NCBI GenBank assembly: GCA_002077045.2
Contig: KZ111171.1
Coordinates: 303,765 to 367,764 of the forward strand
Origin: Rachicladosporium sp. CCFEE 5018
Taxonomy: Eukaryota > Ascomycota > Dothideomycetes > Cladosporiales > Cladosporiaceae
Direction of reading: 5' to 3'
Length of the DNA: 64,000 bases
Shown: one piece after another, positions 1 to 9,248 of the stretch
Layout: each line of letters starts with the position of its first letter
Position numbering within the stretch: the first letter of the stretch is position 1
Notes under the pieces: generated by a model
What the model was told of the DNA's origin: nothing
Seen by the model: the letters and a program-made list of their open reading frames with translations, nothing else
Databases searched by the model: none
Position numbers and translations under genes: made by a program

Positions 1-570
1 GTCCGCGCACTTCAAGATCTTAGTCCAGCTGCCCACTCCGAATTTCGCCACACCCCGTAGCAGACCGGTAGTCTCCGCGTCAGACCATTTGTTACGTGCA
101 CATCTGCCATCCTTGGGGGCTACAGCAATCTGTACAGGATTGATGGTAGCCATCTCAGACGCAGGAAGAGGCACTGGCGTCACAACACCGGCGGCACCTC
201 CGGCACTTTGCGACGGCTGCTTTGGAGGCTGCTGCACCTTGATACTCGGTAGGAGTCCAGAGTTGGGCGGCGGTTGGTAGAGACCGCTCAAAGTAGGCGG
301 AAGACGCGTCCTGCGCCCCTTGCCACTGTCGCCTGGCCGAGAGGGCGGCTTGGGCAAGTCTCTAGCTTGACCATCGCCATCGATCCGTCTGCGCTTCGCG
401 TTCGACTCGCCCGTCAAGTCACGAGTGAGGCCATCGAGTAGCAAGCGGCCGGGATCTTGCGTATGCAATGACGATGAGCCATGGAAGTGATGAGCTGGCA
501 GTGCTGGCAGCGGCTCTACTGGGTTAGGCCGATTGATGTAATCCAACGAAGTCACCAAGCGTCCAGCCAT
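1..570 (-). CDS. Myb/telobox-type DNA-binding protein, 5' part only
   Basis: The frame is open from an ATG at 570 to the left edge, giving the first 190 residues; the rest lies outside the window. The N-terminal 155 residues are Pro/Ser-rich and probably disordered, with a basic patch (KRRR) near residue 68. At the edge a Myb helix begins: RNKWSDAETTGLLRGVAKFG, then GSWTKIL, with the Trp spacing of SANT/Myb repeats. The KFG-x-GSW pattern is closest to the single Myb repeat of telomere-repeat-binding (TRF/Tbf1-like) proteins, but the part that would prove a telobox is missing. A nuclear DNA-binding role is inferred from the domain only. It diverges from the eL37 gene, with 258 bp between the two start codons. 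Confidence 0.7.
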   Translation of the reverse strand, partial: MAGRLVTSLDYINRPNPVEPLPALPAHHFHGSSSLHTQDPGRLLLDGLTRDLTGESNAKRRRIDGDGQARDLPKPPSRPGDSGKGRRTRLPPTLSGLYQPPPNSGLLPSIKVQQPPKQPSQSAGGAAGVVTPVPLPASEMATINPVQIAVAPKDGRCARNKWSDAETTGLLRGVAKFGVGSWTKILKCAD

Positions 571-828
571 TCTATCCAGTGGCTAACCCATTCGATCAGA
601 TGCTCATGTAATAATTGATGTTAGCATATCATATATTGTACGCCTGGCGGAGAAGGTGAAGGTTAGATAGAACAGAGGGAGAATTGTGTGGGGATCGCGA
701 GCCTGAGGCAGCAAGTCGGAGTCTTGGCATGCCACCGCTTTTCGACGCTCCGACTTCGAGATCGCAAAACTGACGGCAGCGACGTCGAACTCTTACTACA
801 CCCACGACATTCGCCTAACACCGACACA

Positions 829-1309
829 ATGAGTACGAGTCGCAATATCTGGCATAGGAAGGGACATGGAGGCTAACAAATGCCACAGCGAAGGGAACGT
901 CCAGCTTCGGAAAGCGCCACAACAAGACCCACGTCCTTTGCAGACGCTGCGGTACGCCACTATCATTGCCATACTGGACCCGCGAGCGCAGTACTGATGG
1001 TGAACTCCCAGGTTCCCGATCTCTCCACGTCCAGAAGCACACTTGCTCGAACTGCGGATATCCCAGCGCGAGCATCAGGAAATGTACGAGCACCCCGAAC
1101 ATCGCCAATGGATGAATTGCAGCACACGCAGTGGAGAACGAGGACTAACGCAATGTACAGACAACTGGGGAGAGAAGGCGAAGCGGAGGAAGACCACCGG
1201 CTCCGGTCGCATGCGCACACTCAAGCTCGTAGCACGCAAGTTCAAGAACGGATTCCAGTCAGGTGCGCCATCGGGTGCTCGTGGAGCGAAGGCCACTGCA
1301 TCGTCGTAG
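829..1309 (+). CDS. RPL37: 60S ribosomal protein eL37 (four exons)
   Basis: Exons are 829-832, 889-951, 1012-1083 and 1161-1309. The first coding exon is only ATG plus one base. The introns have GT/AG ends and good branch sites (ctaac at 873-877, ctaac at 1145-1149). The spliced protein is about 95 residues, the usual eL37 length, starting MTKGTSSFGKRHNKTH. It carries the zinc-binding CxxC...CxxC of eL37 (CRRC, then CSNC) and the family block NWGEKAKRRKTTGSGRMR. eL37 is a small zinc-finger protein of the large subunit that binds 25S rRNA. One point differs from most fungi: the residue after CG is Ser where Arg or Lys is usual, at the exon 2/3 junction. The identification is secure; that single residue depends on the splice site chosen. 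Confidence 0.95.
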
Positions 1310-1818
1310 AGGATGGTGCTTTGCAGGATGGGAGCTGGTGGAGCGGGGAGTCATTGAGGATGCGAGGGCGAACAAAAGGCTAGATGAGGTTCTACGAGGA
1401 ACCCCACGAGTCGGATATGTGGTGTGCTGGCTCGGCCGGACACATCACAGGCCAGGGAGACATCGAGCGTACATGACAATGTCGGCGTCAGATGCTCCTG
1501 CGTGCACAAATCAATGGAGCTGCTTTACTACCATCACTTGGGGTCATACCATGCAGAATGCCTTGTGAGTGTGATGCGATTATGTACGGATTGCCTGACA
1601 CGTGTGAAGACGCGTTCGACTCGAACTCCTGCGAGTCGATGCACAGCATTGCCACCACAGAGCCGTGTAGACAGCGTTCCGCAGTCTGTTGTAACCATGA
1701 CCTCGTGGCCAGGAACGCGAAGGGCACAGCAAAGTAAGGGAGTGAGTGTCTTGTCCTGTACATATCCCAAGATCCTCCCAGCCTATATGCACTACCCCAC
1801 ATCAATCGTATCCTCTCA
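1310..1818. other. convergent intergenic stretch, no gene seen
   Basis: This 509-bp stretch lies between the 3' ends of eL37 (+) and the receptor gene (-). Short open frames exist on both strands but none has recognisable content or splice structure. It probably holds the two 3' UTRs. Confidence 0.6.
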
Positions 1819-3060
1819 TCAGATCTCCTCACTCACCTTCCGTCTCCCTTCTTCCTTCCCAATCTCACTATCACTCCCCCTCCCACTCAACCTCCCCATA
1901 GGGATCCCTACAGCGCGCTCACTCCTCACGTTGACAACAGTCTCAGCCTTGACGCCGTGCTGTAACCCTACAAGCCCACCCTTGGCATCAAACAAGTTCT
2001 CCTGACTCCCGGACCTACTCCCCAGCATTCCCTTACTATTCAGCCTACCATGCCGCCTGGCTCGCACGCCGCCGTTGGCGGGACCGCCAGCTTCGATCGT
2101 CGTGACTGTGCCAAAGGCGTCGTCGGGTCTTATGCGGAATGTCTCGATTACGCCCGCGTTCTCTGAAGGCAAATCGTCGCCGAAGATCAGGCCTTGGCGA
2201 GTGAGAGTGTAGAGGAGGACGTCTAGCCAGCCGTTGGATGTGATCATCGCGGCTGCGACGCAAAGAGTTGTGTACGTCACTGTTCCTCCAGCCATGGTCG
2301 TCAATCGCGCCGTCACTAGCGGCAGCGTGCAGACTACGTAGACGACCGGATAGGCGATGATCAACTTCGCCGCGGACTTGGCGCGCAAGGCTGTTGATGA
2401 GGTCGTGTAGAAAGTTTCTTTCACTCGTCGCCGTAGGATGAGCCATATCAGAGTATAGATGATCACGCTGCCGAACTCAGCGATCAGGATCCAGAAGTAG
2501 TGCAGCCAGAGACGCTCGTCCTTGTACTTCAGATTGATCCAGCACCATGCACCGGCGCGGACGTAATAGTCCTTGGGATGCATCACCGGTCCCACCAGAG
2601 CGAGCACATAGTTGAACGTCCACAGCCCTGCAATAGTCGCGAGGAAGGTCTTGTAGCCTAGCCGGAAGTCGTGGACAATGTCCGCATAGCTGTGCACTGC
2701 GATGGCGAACGTGAAGAGCCCGCTCGACAAATCGCCGGTGCTCACAAACCAGCCTTGGGCCCAGCAGGTCGGTGTACCGACATCTATCGCGTTCGAGCGC
2801 AGCCATTGCGCGTTGAGCAGAAAGGCTATCGATTGCTGGATATCGGCGAAGATGAGGTTGGTTATCAGAAGGAGGAACTGATTCGCTCGGGTGTGGGTCT
2901 TGTGGTGCTGGAGGACCAGCTTGTAGGTCAGCCTCAGGAAGAGGGCTGTGGAGGCCAGAAATGAGAGGAAGCCGAAGAAGGCTACTGCTGTCAGGCCGCG
3001 GTGGAGTGCTAGTGGTAGAGGCGAGAGGGAGCCAGGGCCGCCAATCGGTGGTACCGCCAT
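1819..3060 (-). CDS. seven-transmembrane receptor, Git3/cAMP-receptor-like fungal GPCR
   Basis: This is a single-exon gene of 413 residues. Seven hydrophobic segments lie between residues 20 and 290, followed by a cytoplasmic tail of about 120 residues rich in Gly, Arg and Ser. Two extracellular Cys, in PTCWAQGW before helix 3 and in GAWCWI in the second loop, fit the conserved GPCR disulfide. Helix 2 carries LITNLIFADIQQS, and loop 3 is short and basic (LRRRVKETFY). The pattern resembles fungal receptors of the Git3 (glucose) and cAMP-receptor-like classes, which couple to G-alpha and cAMP signalling. The ligand cannot be inferred. The start is the first ATG in the frame and precedes helix 1 by about 20 residues. 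The GPCR assignment is firm; the class is less so. Confidence 0.82.
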   Translation of the reverse strand: MAVPPIGGPGSLSPLPLALHRGLTAVAFFGFLSFLASTALFLRLTYKLVLQHHKTHTRANQFLLLITNLIFADIQQSIAFLLNAQWLRSNAIDVGTPTCWAQGWFVSTGDLSSGLFTFAIAVHSYADIVHDFRLGYKTFLATIAGLWTFNYVLALVGPVMHPKDYYVRAGAWCWINLKYKDERLWLHYFWILIAEFGSVIIYTLIWLILRRRVKETFYTTSSTALRAKSAAKLIIAYPVVYVVCTLPLVTARLTTMAGGTVTYTTLCVAAAMITSNGWLDVLLYTLTRQGLIFGDDLPSENAGVIETFRIRPDDAFGTVTTIEAGGPANGGVRARRHGRLNSKGMLGSRSGSQENLFDAKGGLVGLQHGVKAETVVNVRSERAVGIPMGRLSGRGSDSEIGKEEGRRKVSEEI

Positions 3061-5061
3061 GATGTAGTGGTGTTGGCGTGATCCGAAGTATGTGTGCGAA
3101 GCCGCACCTTTCGGCTTGGGTCGACCGTAAGTACACTCAGCGAAAGATCGAGACGAAGAGGGATATCTGAGCGACTGTTCAAGCAGGCGATTAAGCCAAG
3201 AGATGAAGTCGATATGAGCCGGAATCCCAATATCAGTGAGGGGCTTCCAGATCTCGCGATATGAGTGATTCCAAGCCGACTGTGGAGCCTCTCAAATAGT
3301 GGAAGTCATTCGAGTCATGGCCAATTGTGAGGCATGTGAAGTGTCGTGGGTGTCTCAAGTGAGGCTCGCGACGCCGATAGGTGATTTCTTGGCCTTGAAG
3401 GAAGAGGATGGTACAGGTAAGAGAACTTCTAGAAGACAGCAGACCCTACCTGCTGAGCACTGACAGCGAGTGCGCAATCCAATGCCTACACGTATGGGCT
3501 GACCCAATCGCTTGCATGAACGGAAATACATCTCACTCGCCCCCAGCGTCCCAGCGCCGCTCTGCGGCAGCAAAGGACAGACCGCGTTGCCGGTTCCTGA
3601 CAGGGCATCCAGATGAACGACGCCGCACATGCACATCCTGCACGAACGACTTCTCGAACACACCTCGGCCCCACCGGCCAGAGTGCATCAAGCGCCTGTA
3701 GGTGCACTTTGGCGATATGAGCGCGAGTCGCGCCTGGCCCCGGCGGCACGGCGACCTTGCCCTATCCGATGTAGCGACAGGACGTGATCGCAAGCCACCA
3801 AATGGCCGGGTGAAGTCGAGCGAGTCAGTGCGTCGCACTAAGGCGGGTGAGGAAGCTGGGGTTACGAGGAGGCTTGTTTTCTCGGAAGAGAGCGAAGTAG
3901 TTGTTTCATGTTGGACGTGAACACTTCTCTTCCCGGGCCGAGAGTTCAGCGGGGAGGATTGCACGTGCATGACCACGTGCGAGCATGCGTGAGTATGCAG
4001 GAGGTGGCCAGTAGGGGATGGGGGAGGTGCGTTTCGTGGCGTTTGCATGCAATTAGTGCGTCTTCGCGTCCATGCACATGGAAAACCGCGTCTTCCACCA
4101 AAGAAATGGCGCATATTTGCAGAAACTGCATCGGTCGATTGATCGGCCGAGGTTGCTGCTCGCTATCATGCTTGTGATGCGAAGGATCATTAGACGACAA
4201 TGTCAAATGCCTCCAGAAGCGACGCTGACAGTTCGGATTCTCATCCAACGACCAGAGGCCAAAATGCGACCTTCGCTTTACGCCATGACTATCGCCATCA
4301 GTGATCAGCAGTGAATAATAGATTGCGCATCTGCTGTGCACTTCCCCACCTTCTCCCAACGACACGGTCGAGCTGCCTCCAGATGAGGCTTATCGAGGCC
4401 GAGCAGTCTCCTGGTCGATCAATTGCGATCTCGACCTATCATTTGATGAGTCGCAATTCCCACTATGGAGGAGATATGGCTGTCATGTTGACGTCGAAAG
4501 CGCCACAGCCATCTCGCATCGATTCATGTACGGCATATCATCGGGACATTCTTGCCAACTCCAGACTTGGGAAACCATCACACCACGATCTTACGGACGC
4601 CACCGTCTCGTGACAGTCCGTTAAGCTGCATAGACATGCAGGTTCTGCGACGTCTGTATGGTCGAGATGCGGTGGAAAATTGAACCTGGTAGCGATGTGA
4701 ACTCTCTTGATTCAAGTTGTATTCTACCAAGCGAGCCAAGCCACACCCGCTGTGCAGAACCGCGTTGGATGAGTATGAGACGAGGTGATGTCAGCTTCAG
4801 CTCTTCCTCAGTCTCGACGAGACCGCTCGGAACTGTCGGTGTGAACAGCCGCGCTGGTCTTCGTTGTGAGATTGCTGATCTGGTGATGATGATGGCAACG
4901 GCGGGGAGCAATAAAGTCCATACCCCTATCTAGCTAGGCAAGTATTATGTTCCATACTCTTACACTGCCAAAGGAGCTTTTCCCTTCCAATTCCTTAGTG
5001 GCATCCCATCACGGTAATTACTGAAGCAGCAACCTCTTCCTGCAGGACTCCGCGTCAGGCT
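3061..5061. other. 2.0-kb gene-free stretch
   Basis: Between the starts/ends of two minus-strand genes. Open frames up to about 190 codons are present on the minus strand (3533-4114), but their translation is Arg/Ser/His-rich with no domain and looks like chance opening in GC-rich DNA. Around 3960-4010 there are repeated CACGTG/GCATG-type palindromes, which could be regulatory. No tRNA or transposon was recognised. Confidence 0.5.
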
Positions 5062-7353
5062 CTAGACTAGCATACCTAAGATCAAAGCCACCCCAGCGGC
5101 AAAACCCCAAAGCGCGGCCGTCAGACTCGCCCAATCAACCTGAACAGGACCTAGTATAGTGCGTTGACCCTGCGACCTCAACCTGAAATTGATGCCGTCC
5201 AGTGCCTCGCGATTGATCGTCAGAGTGGTGGTGGCATTCGCCGCATCAACGTATGTCGCCGTATAGGCTGGCGGAGGCGTCTGGGGAGCACCGCGTGCTG
5301 GAATCGGACCCTGAGTCGGGCGTGTGTGCTGCATTGGTGGGCCTACCATTACAGTCACGCCTGAAGTTTCCGACGTACGCTGTGCTGACGCTGAAGGCAC
5401 CATGAACGCCAGAAGGCATACTACCGCCAGAGAAAGCGAGAGCTTCTTAATAAAGCCACGCGTGCGTCCGGAGCCGGCGAGGGACAAATCGAATGGCTCG
5501 TTTCTTGAGGCTGCCGACGTGGGGAGCGTGATCGTTACCTGAGCGGGCGTAGTCCTCGATGGCGCGGCACCCGTACCTGTCGCGGTCATACCCTCCGATT
5601 CGAGGATGCCTGGAAGACTGATCGATCCCTTTACTGTGTTCGCAAGGCACAAGACCAAGACCGCCACGGCGAGCCTGCTGAACTCTGCGCGAGGTAAACC
5701 AGTGTTGCGGTGCGGGTTCGAGACACCGCCTCCACTCTGTGAGCCCGGACCTGAAGGCACGTATATAGTCACCGGCCCATTGGCCTGAGCAAAGGTCAGG
5801 GGCAGCAGAGACGCGAGAGTCAATATTAAAGCGGCAAAGATGCCATGTCCTGTGAGAGTTGCCCAGACGATCGAGATAGTGACGAGACCGAGTGCGATCG
5901 TGGGCCAGCTCAAAGAGAGCATGATCGCATCGGAAACAGCCGCCGGGACCCAGGTGAGAGAGTCTCCGGTCGTGCCGTTGGTCAGGTCCGTGATATTGAC
6001 GATAGGTCTCAAATCGCCGATGCTCTCCGCGAGGGCCAAAGGAATCAGGCAACCAAAACCAAGCAGCATCGCAGCGAAGATACCACGTCCCAGCGGCATA
6101 TTGCGGAGTAGTGCGACGCCGATGAGCGTGCAGACAAGTGCGACCAGATTGGCAGACTGCAGCGATGCACTGCCACAGCTTGGTCCATACATACGATAAC
6201 AGCTAGGGTGCTGCTCGAGGGTGGCATTGGAGATTCGGTAGCTGGTACCGGCTACTCGCGCCACTGGAAGGAGAGCGAGTACTGTAAGTGCGGCTACAAT
6301 GAACGCAAGAGCCTTGGCAACAGATCGCCGACCCTGCGCGCTAATGGTGACGTTACGCCCGACCAGTGCAGTCCTGCGGGTTGGCGCTGCTGCGCGCCTC
6401 AGCCGTCCTGCGAAAGAGACAACATCGACGGCAACAGCTGCTGTTGCCAAGGGCAAGCTGATAGTTGACCTTGAGCCAGCGTTGACGAACCAGCTCTGTG
6501 GCTTGTCTTTCGTCATCCACCATGTACCGTTGCTACCGTTGAGCATCGCAGGGCTAGTGATGAGCACAATTGAAGCTGTCGCTGTCGTGGCAGACGTGCC
6601 GGTCGGGCTTGCCAACACCGCAGGAACGAGGAAGGCCATGACGATCAGCGATACAAGCAGTATGGCCAAGCGTGTTGCGCCTGCACTCGTTCGTTTCGGC
6701 TGGCGCGGTGCGAAGACCGACTGGGAAGCGTCCTCGATGGTAGCCTGCGATTCCTCAAGCCCGGCGTACTTGTCATGATATGCTTCCGCAATGTCTGTCT
6801 GCCTCTGGTTCTGCGAGTCACGATAGTTCAGTGCTGCATACTTGACCGTCACTGTCGAAGCCGCGATCAGAGTCATTATCAGTCCCACCGGAGCGATATA
6901 CCGTAGCGGGAGACCGGTGGAAGGCGCAGCAGATCGAAATCCGCAGTTCTCCACAGTTGGTATCGGCGTAAGAGGGTATCCAGAGAGCATCTGCCTCTCG
7001 TTTCCCAGATTCGTCACGGTCGGGATAGGCGCCGTGATAGGCTCAGCTGCCACAGTCTTGAACAAACCGGCAGCCGCGAGGACCACAAGCCCCCAAAGCC
7101 CGTAATCTGGCCTCCGAGGACGGGTGTACCAAGCTTCCGCAAGCTTGACCCCAATAAATGAGGCGAGGAACCAGAGGCCGAGGATCCAAAAAATGATGCT
7201 CTCCTTCTGTACTTCCAAACCGTCGTCAAATGCTGGTGCTGATGCTACTGGGGTGTGATTTGAAGATTGACGACATGGGCAGCCGAAGGTGTTGATCGAA
7301 GCCACCGATGTATTGATGGGCGGGAACTCTGGTACTGGCGTTGTTGGAGACAT
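5062..7353 (-). CDS. orphan multi-spanning membrane protein with repeated signal-peptide-like modules
   Basis: This is a single-exon gene of 763 residues with no family I recognise. It has about 13 hydrophobic segments (near residues 53-70, 85-103, 153-173, 228-248, 298-316, 345-369, 401-417, 423-442, 476-498, 503-522, 559-576, 637-657, 741-763). About seven resemble secretory signal peptides: a basic or Gly start, a Leu/Ala core and an Ala-x-Ala-like end, for example LLVSLIVMAFLVPAVLA and AVVCLLAFMVPSASA. Segments 423-442 and 503-522 are visibly related (GRGIFAAMLLGF / GHGIFAALILTL). Each is followed by a short, often glycosylatable (NGT, NIT, NAT) stretch with a recurring hT(I/V)-x-hP strand. 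Some linkers are Arg-rich (RLRRAAAPTRR). It looks like a gene grown by internal duplication. Function is unknown; the open frame itself is convincing. Confidence 0.75.
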   Translation of the reverse strand: MSPTTPVPEFPPINTSVASINTFGCPCRQSSNHTPVASAPAFDDGLEVQKESIIFWILGLWFLASFIGVKLAEAWYTRPRRPDYGLWGLVVLAAAGLFKTVAAEPITAPIPTVTNLGNERQMLSGYPLTPIPTVENCGFRSAAPSTGLPLRYIAPVGLIMTLIAASTVTVKYAALNYRDSQNQRQTDIAEAYHDKYAGLEESQATIEDASQSVFAPRQPKRTSAGATRLAILLVSLIVMAFLVPAVLASPTGTSATTATASIVLITSPAMLNGSNGTWWMTKDKPQSWFVNAGSRSTISLPLATAAVAVDVVSFAGRLRRAAAPTRRTALVGRNVTISAQGRRSVAKALAFIVAALTVLALLPVARVAGTSYRISNATLEQHPSCYRMYGPSCGSASLQSANLVALVCTLIGVALLRNMPLGRGIFAAMLLGFGCLIPLALAESIGDLRPIVNITDLTNGTTGDSLTWVPAAVSDAIMLSLSWPTIALGLVTISIVWATLTGHGIFAALILTLASLLPLTFAQANGPVTIYVPSGPGSQSGGGVSNPHRNTGLPRAEFSRLAVAVLVLCLANTVKGSISLPGILESEGMTATGTGAAPSRTTPAQVTITLPTSAASRNEPFDLSLAGSGRTRGFIKKLSLSLAVVCLLAFMVPSASAQRTSETSGVTVMVGPPMQHTRPTQGPIPARGAPQTPPPAYTATYVDAANATTTLTINREALDGINFRLRSQGQRTILGPVQVDWASLTAALWGFAAGVALILGMLV

Positions 7354-7732
7354 GTTGGGCTCTTAAAGGTCGCCGAAGAGAGGTTATATGTGCCTTGAGG
7401 GGCTAGCCTGGGTCGTTCCGAGGTGGAAGTCGATGACTCGAAAGTGATGAGGGTGGTAGCGGTATGGCAGTAAGAAGGCCGAGGAGAGGAGTGCTAGAAG
7501 AAACAGAGCGAGGAAGAAAAATCTCAAATACTACAGGGCGTAGCTATTGCATGTCGACAGCTCGTCGTCACCACGCAGTAATGGTGAAAGGGTCTATACC
7601 TGTCTGCTTACGACGCCGATGAGCCGCCCAGCAGTCCACGGATGAAGGGAGGGTACACTACATACTTCAATACTGTGTGCCAGATCGAACGCTTCACATG
7701 CTTGCTATACTGCTTGCTGATAGGCCGATTCA
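7354..7732. other. intergenic, upstream of the orphan membrane protein
   Basis: This 379-bp stretch lies between the start of the orphan membrane protein (-) and the 3' end of the Thr-rich secreted protein (-). It probably holds the promoter of the former. No gene is seen. Confidence 0.5.
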
Positions 7733-8985
7733 TCAGTGCCCGATGCCTAGCATGCTTGCGAAGTCTACTCCCGGCCTGCGCGAGTGTCAGTGACCGATGT
7801 TTGTACAGTAGTATGGATTCTGACTCACGTTGTCGTGGGTAGAGTGACAACTGGCGGTGTAAGAGTAGGCGACGGCGTCAGAGTCACGGTCTTCGTCCCT
7901 GCTGTGATGGTCGAGGTGATGCGTGTGGTGATTGTGCTTGTGACGTGCGATCTTGAGAGGGTCAGCATCACTCACGATGTTTGCTATTGTGCTACTCACG
8001 ACACCTGCTCAACAGTCTGCGTCTCATACACTGTGCTCCCCGTGCTTACTGCTCTCGTCGAGGTTTCTGTGCTTTCGATCTCGGTCTCATAGAAGAGGCT
8101 CATAGTTGTTGAGATGCTGAAGGTCGTCAAGTACTCGGTAACATTAGCCACGAAAGTCTCAACGATGACTTGCGACGGGCCATTGATGGTCGTGGTGAAG
8201 TTGAAGCTCGTGGTTGTGGTCGCGTTCGTGGTGAGCAGTGTAGTCTTCCAGACTTCGTACTGTCGGATGCATTCTTCCGTGCCATTCTCGTAGGTTGCGC
8301 ACACCCTCAGGTCCACATCGCCAGGAGGACCGGCGCGAGTGAGCTCCTGCCATGGCGCAAGATAGTATGTTGTCAGCGTCTGAACAGTAGGCGCCGGCGT
8401 GATCAAAGCGATTGCTCCGCTGGAGACCGTTGCATTTGCCGTGCTGTTCAGATCGGGCGTTGGCGTGGGATGAGCGAGCACGTAGCCATATCTGGTGGAG
8501 AAAGTGATGTCTTGTGCACATTGCGACACAGTATAAGTCGTGGTCAGATCGCTCAATACTGTCGCACACACCACGGTCACGGTTGTGTCAAAGCTGGTCG
8601 AGCATGTCCCATTGCCGGGAGGCGTAGAGATTGAATAATTCTGATACGGCGCTGCTGTCGGTACTGATGATGGCGGCACCGTTACGTGGAAGAACGCGAG
8701 CGGTGGCAGCTCGCACAATGTCATCTGTGGTGGGTAGGTTGTAACAAGCTGGCTCTGCTTCGTAATCTGCACAGGCGATGCTCCCGGAGATGGTGTGATC
8801 AACGTCAGAACACCATTCGCCGTTAGGCTTGCAGGAACTCTCTGTGGACCATATTGACGCTTCGGCTTGAACTTCGGCTTCGGTATGTCGAGAGCTTCAT
8901 GCTGGTATGCCGGCGCCCGGCGCGCAGCAGTGAGACAAGAGCAAATGAGTGCGGCAAGTGTGAAGAGAGAGCGTAGTGACGCCAT
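7733..8985 (-). CDS. secreted Thr/Ser-rich protein (three exons), function unknown
   Basis: Exons are 8985-8000, 7951-7829 and 7775-7733, with introns of 48 and 53 nt that start GTGAGT and end CAAG and GCAG. The joined frame gives 383 residues. A signal peptide is clear (MASLRSLFTLAALICSCLTA), followed by a basic propeptide-like stretch containing KPKRQ, a possible Kex2-type site. The mature part is very rich in Thr and Ser with many N-glycosylation sequons (NYS, NGT, NST, NAT, NFT, NVT). It has scattered Cys and ends in a repetitive Thr-Ile-Thr-Ser tract typical of O-mannosylated wall or secreted proteins. There is no GPI-like C-terminal hydrophobic tail. It resembles the gene at 51.3-52.2 kb in style but not in alignable sequence. 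A cell-surface or secreted role is inferred. Confidence 0.72.
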
Positions 8986-9248
8986 GTCCTGCTGGCTGAT
9001 GTGTGAATGTACTTCTATCGCATGCGATGCCGTGTGAGTTGACCCGTGGCTGTCGCGATATATGTCCCGTCGTGAGATGTCGCGCCAAGGTATGCTGGCA
9101 TTCCTGCTCGAGCCTCAAAACAATCCAGTGGTTGTTCAGTATCTCGTGTGGAGTGCAGGAATGTAAGACATCCCAGGTCTGCCATCGCCTTACGTCACAC
9201 GTCTGTTCTTCCAACACCAAGCACAAAGGTTCAATCCCGGGTACGTTC

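Noticed and set aside
3533..4114. 193-codon minus-strand frame in the 3-5 kb gap
   Set aside because: Arg/Ser/His-rich composition with no motif, no ATG context and no splice partners; typical of chance frames in GC-rich DNA.
9226..9242. tRNA B-box-like string (GGTTCAATCCC)
   Set aside because: The flanks do not form a T-arm, and no acceptor stem or A box fits upstream.
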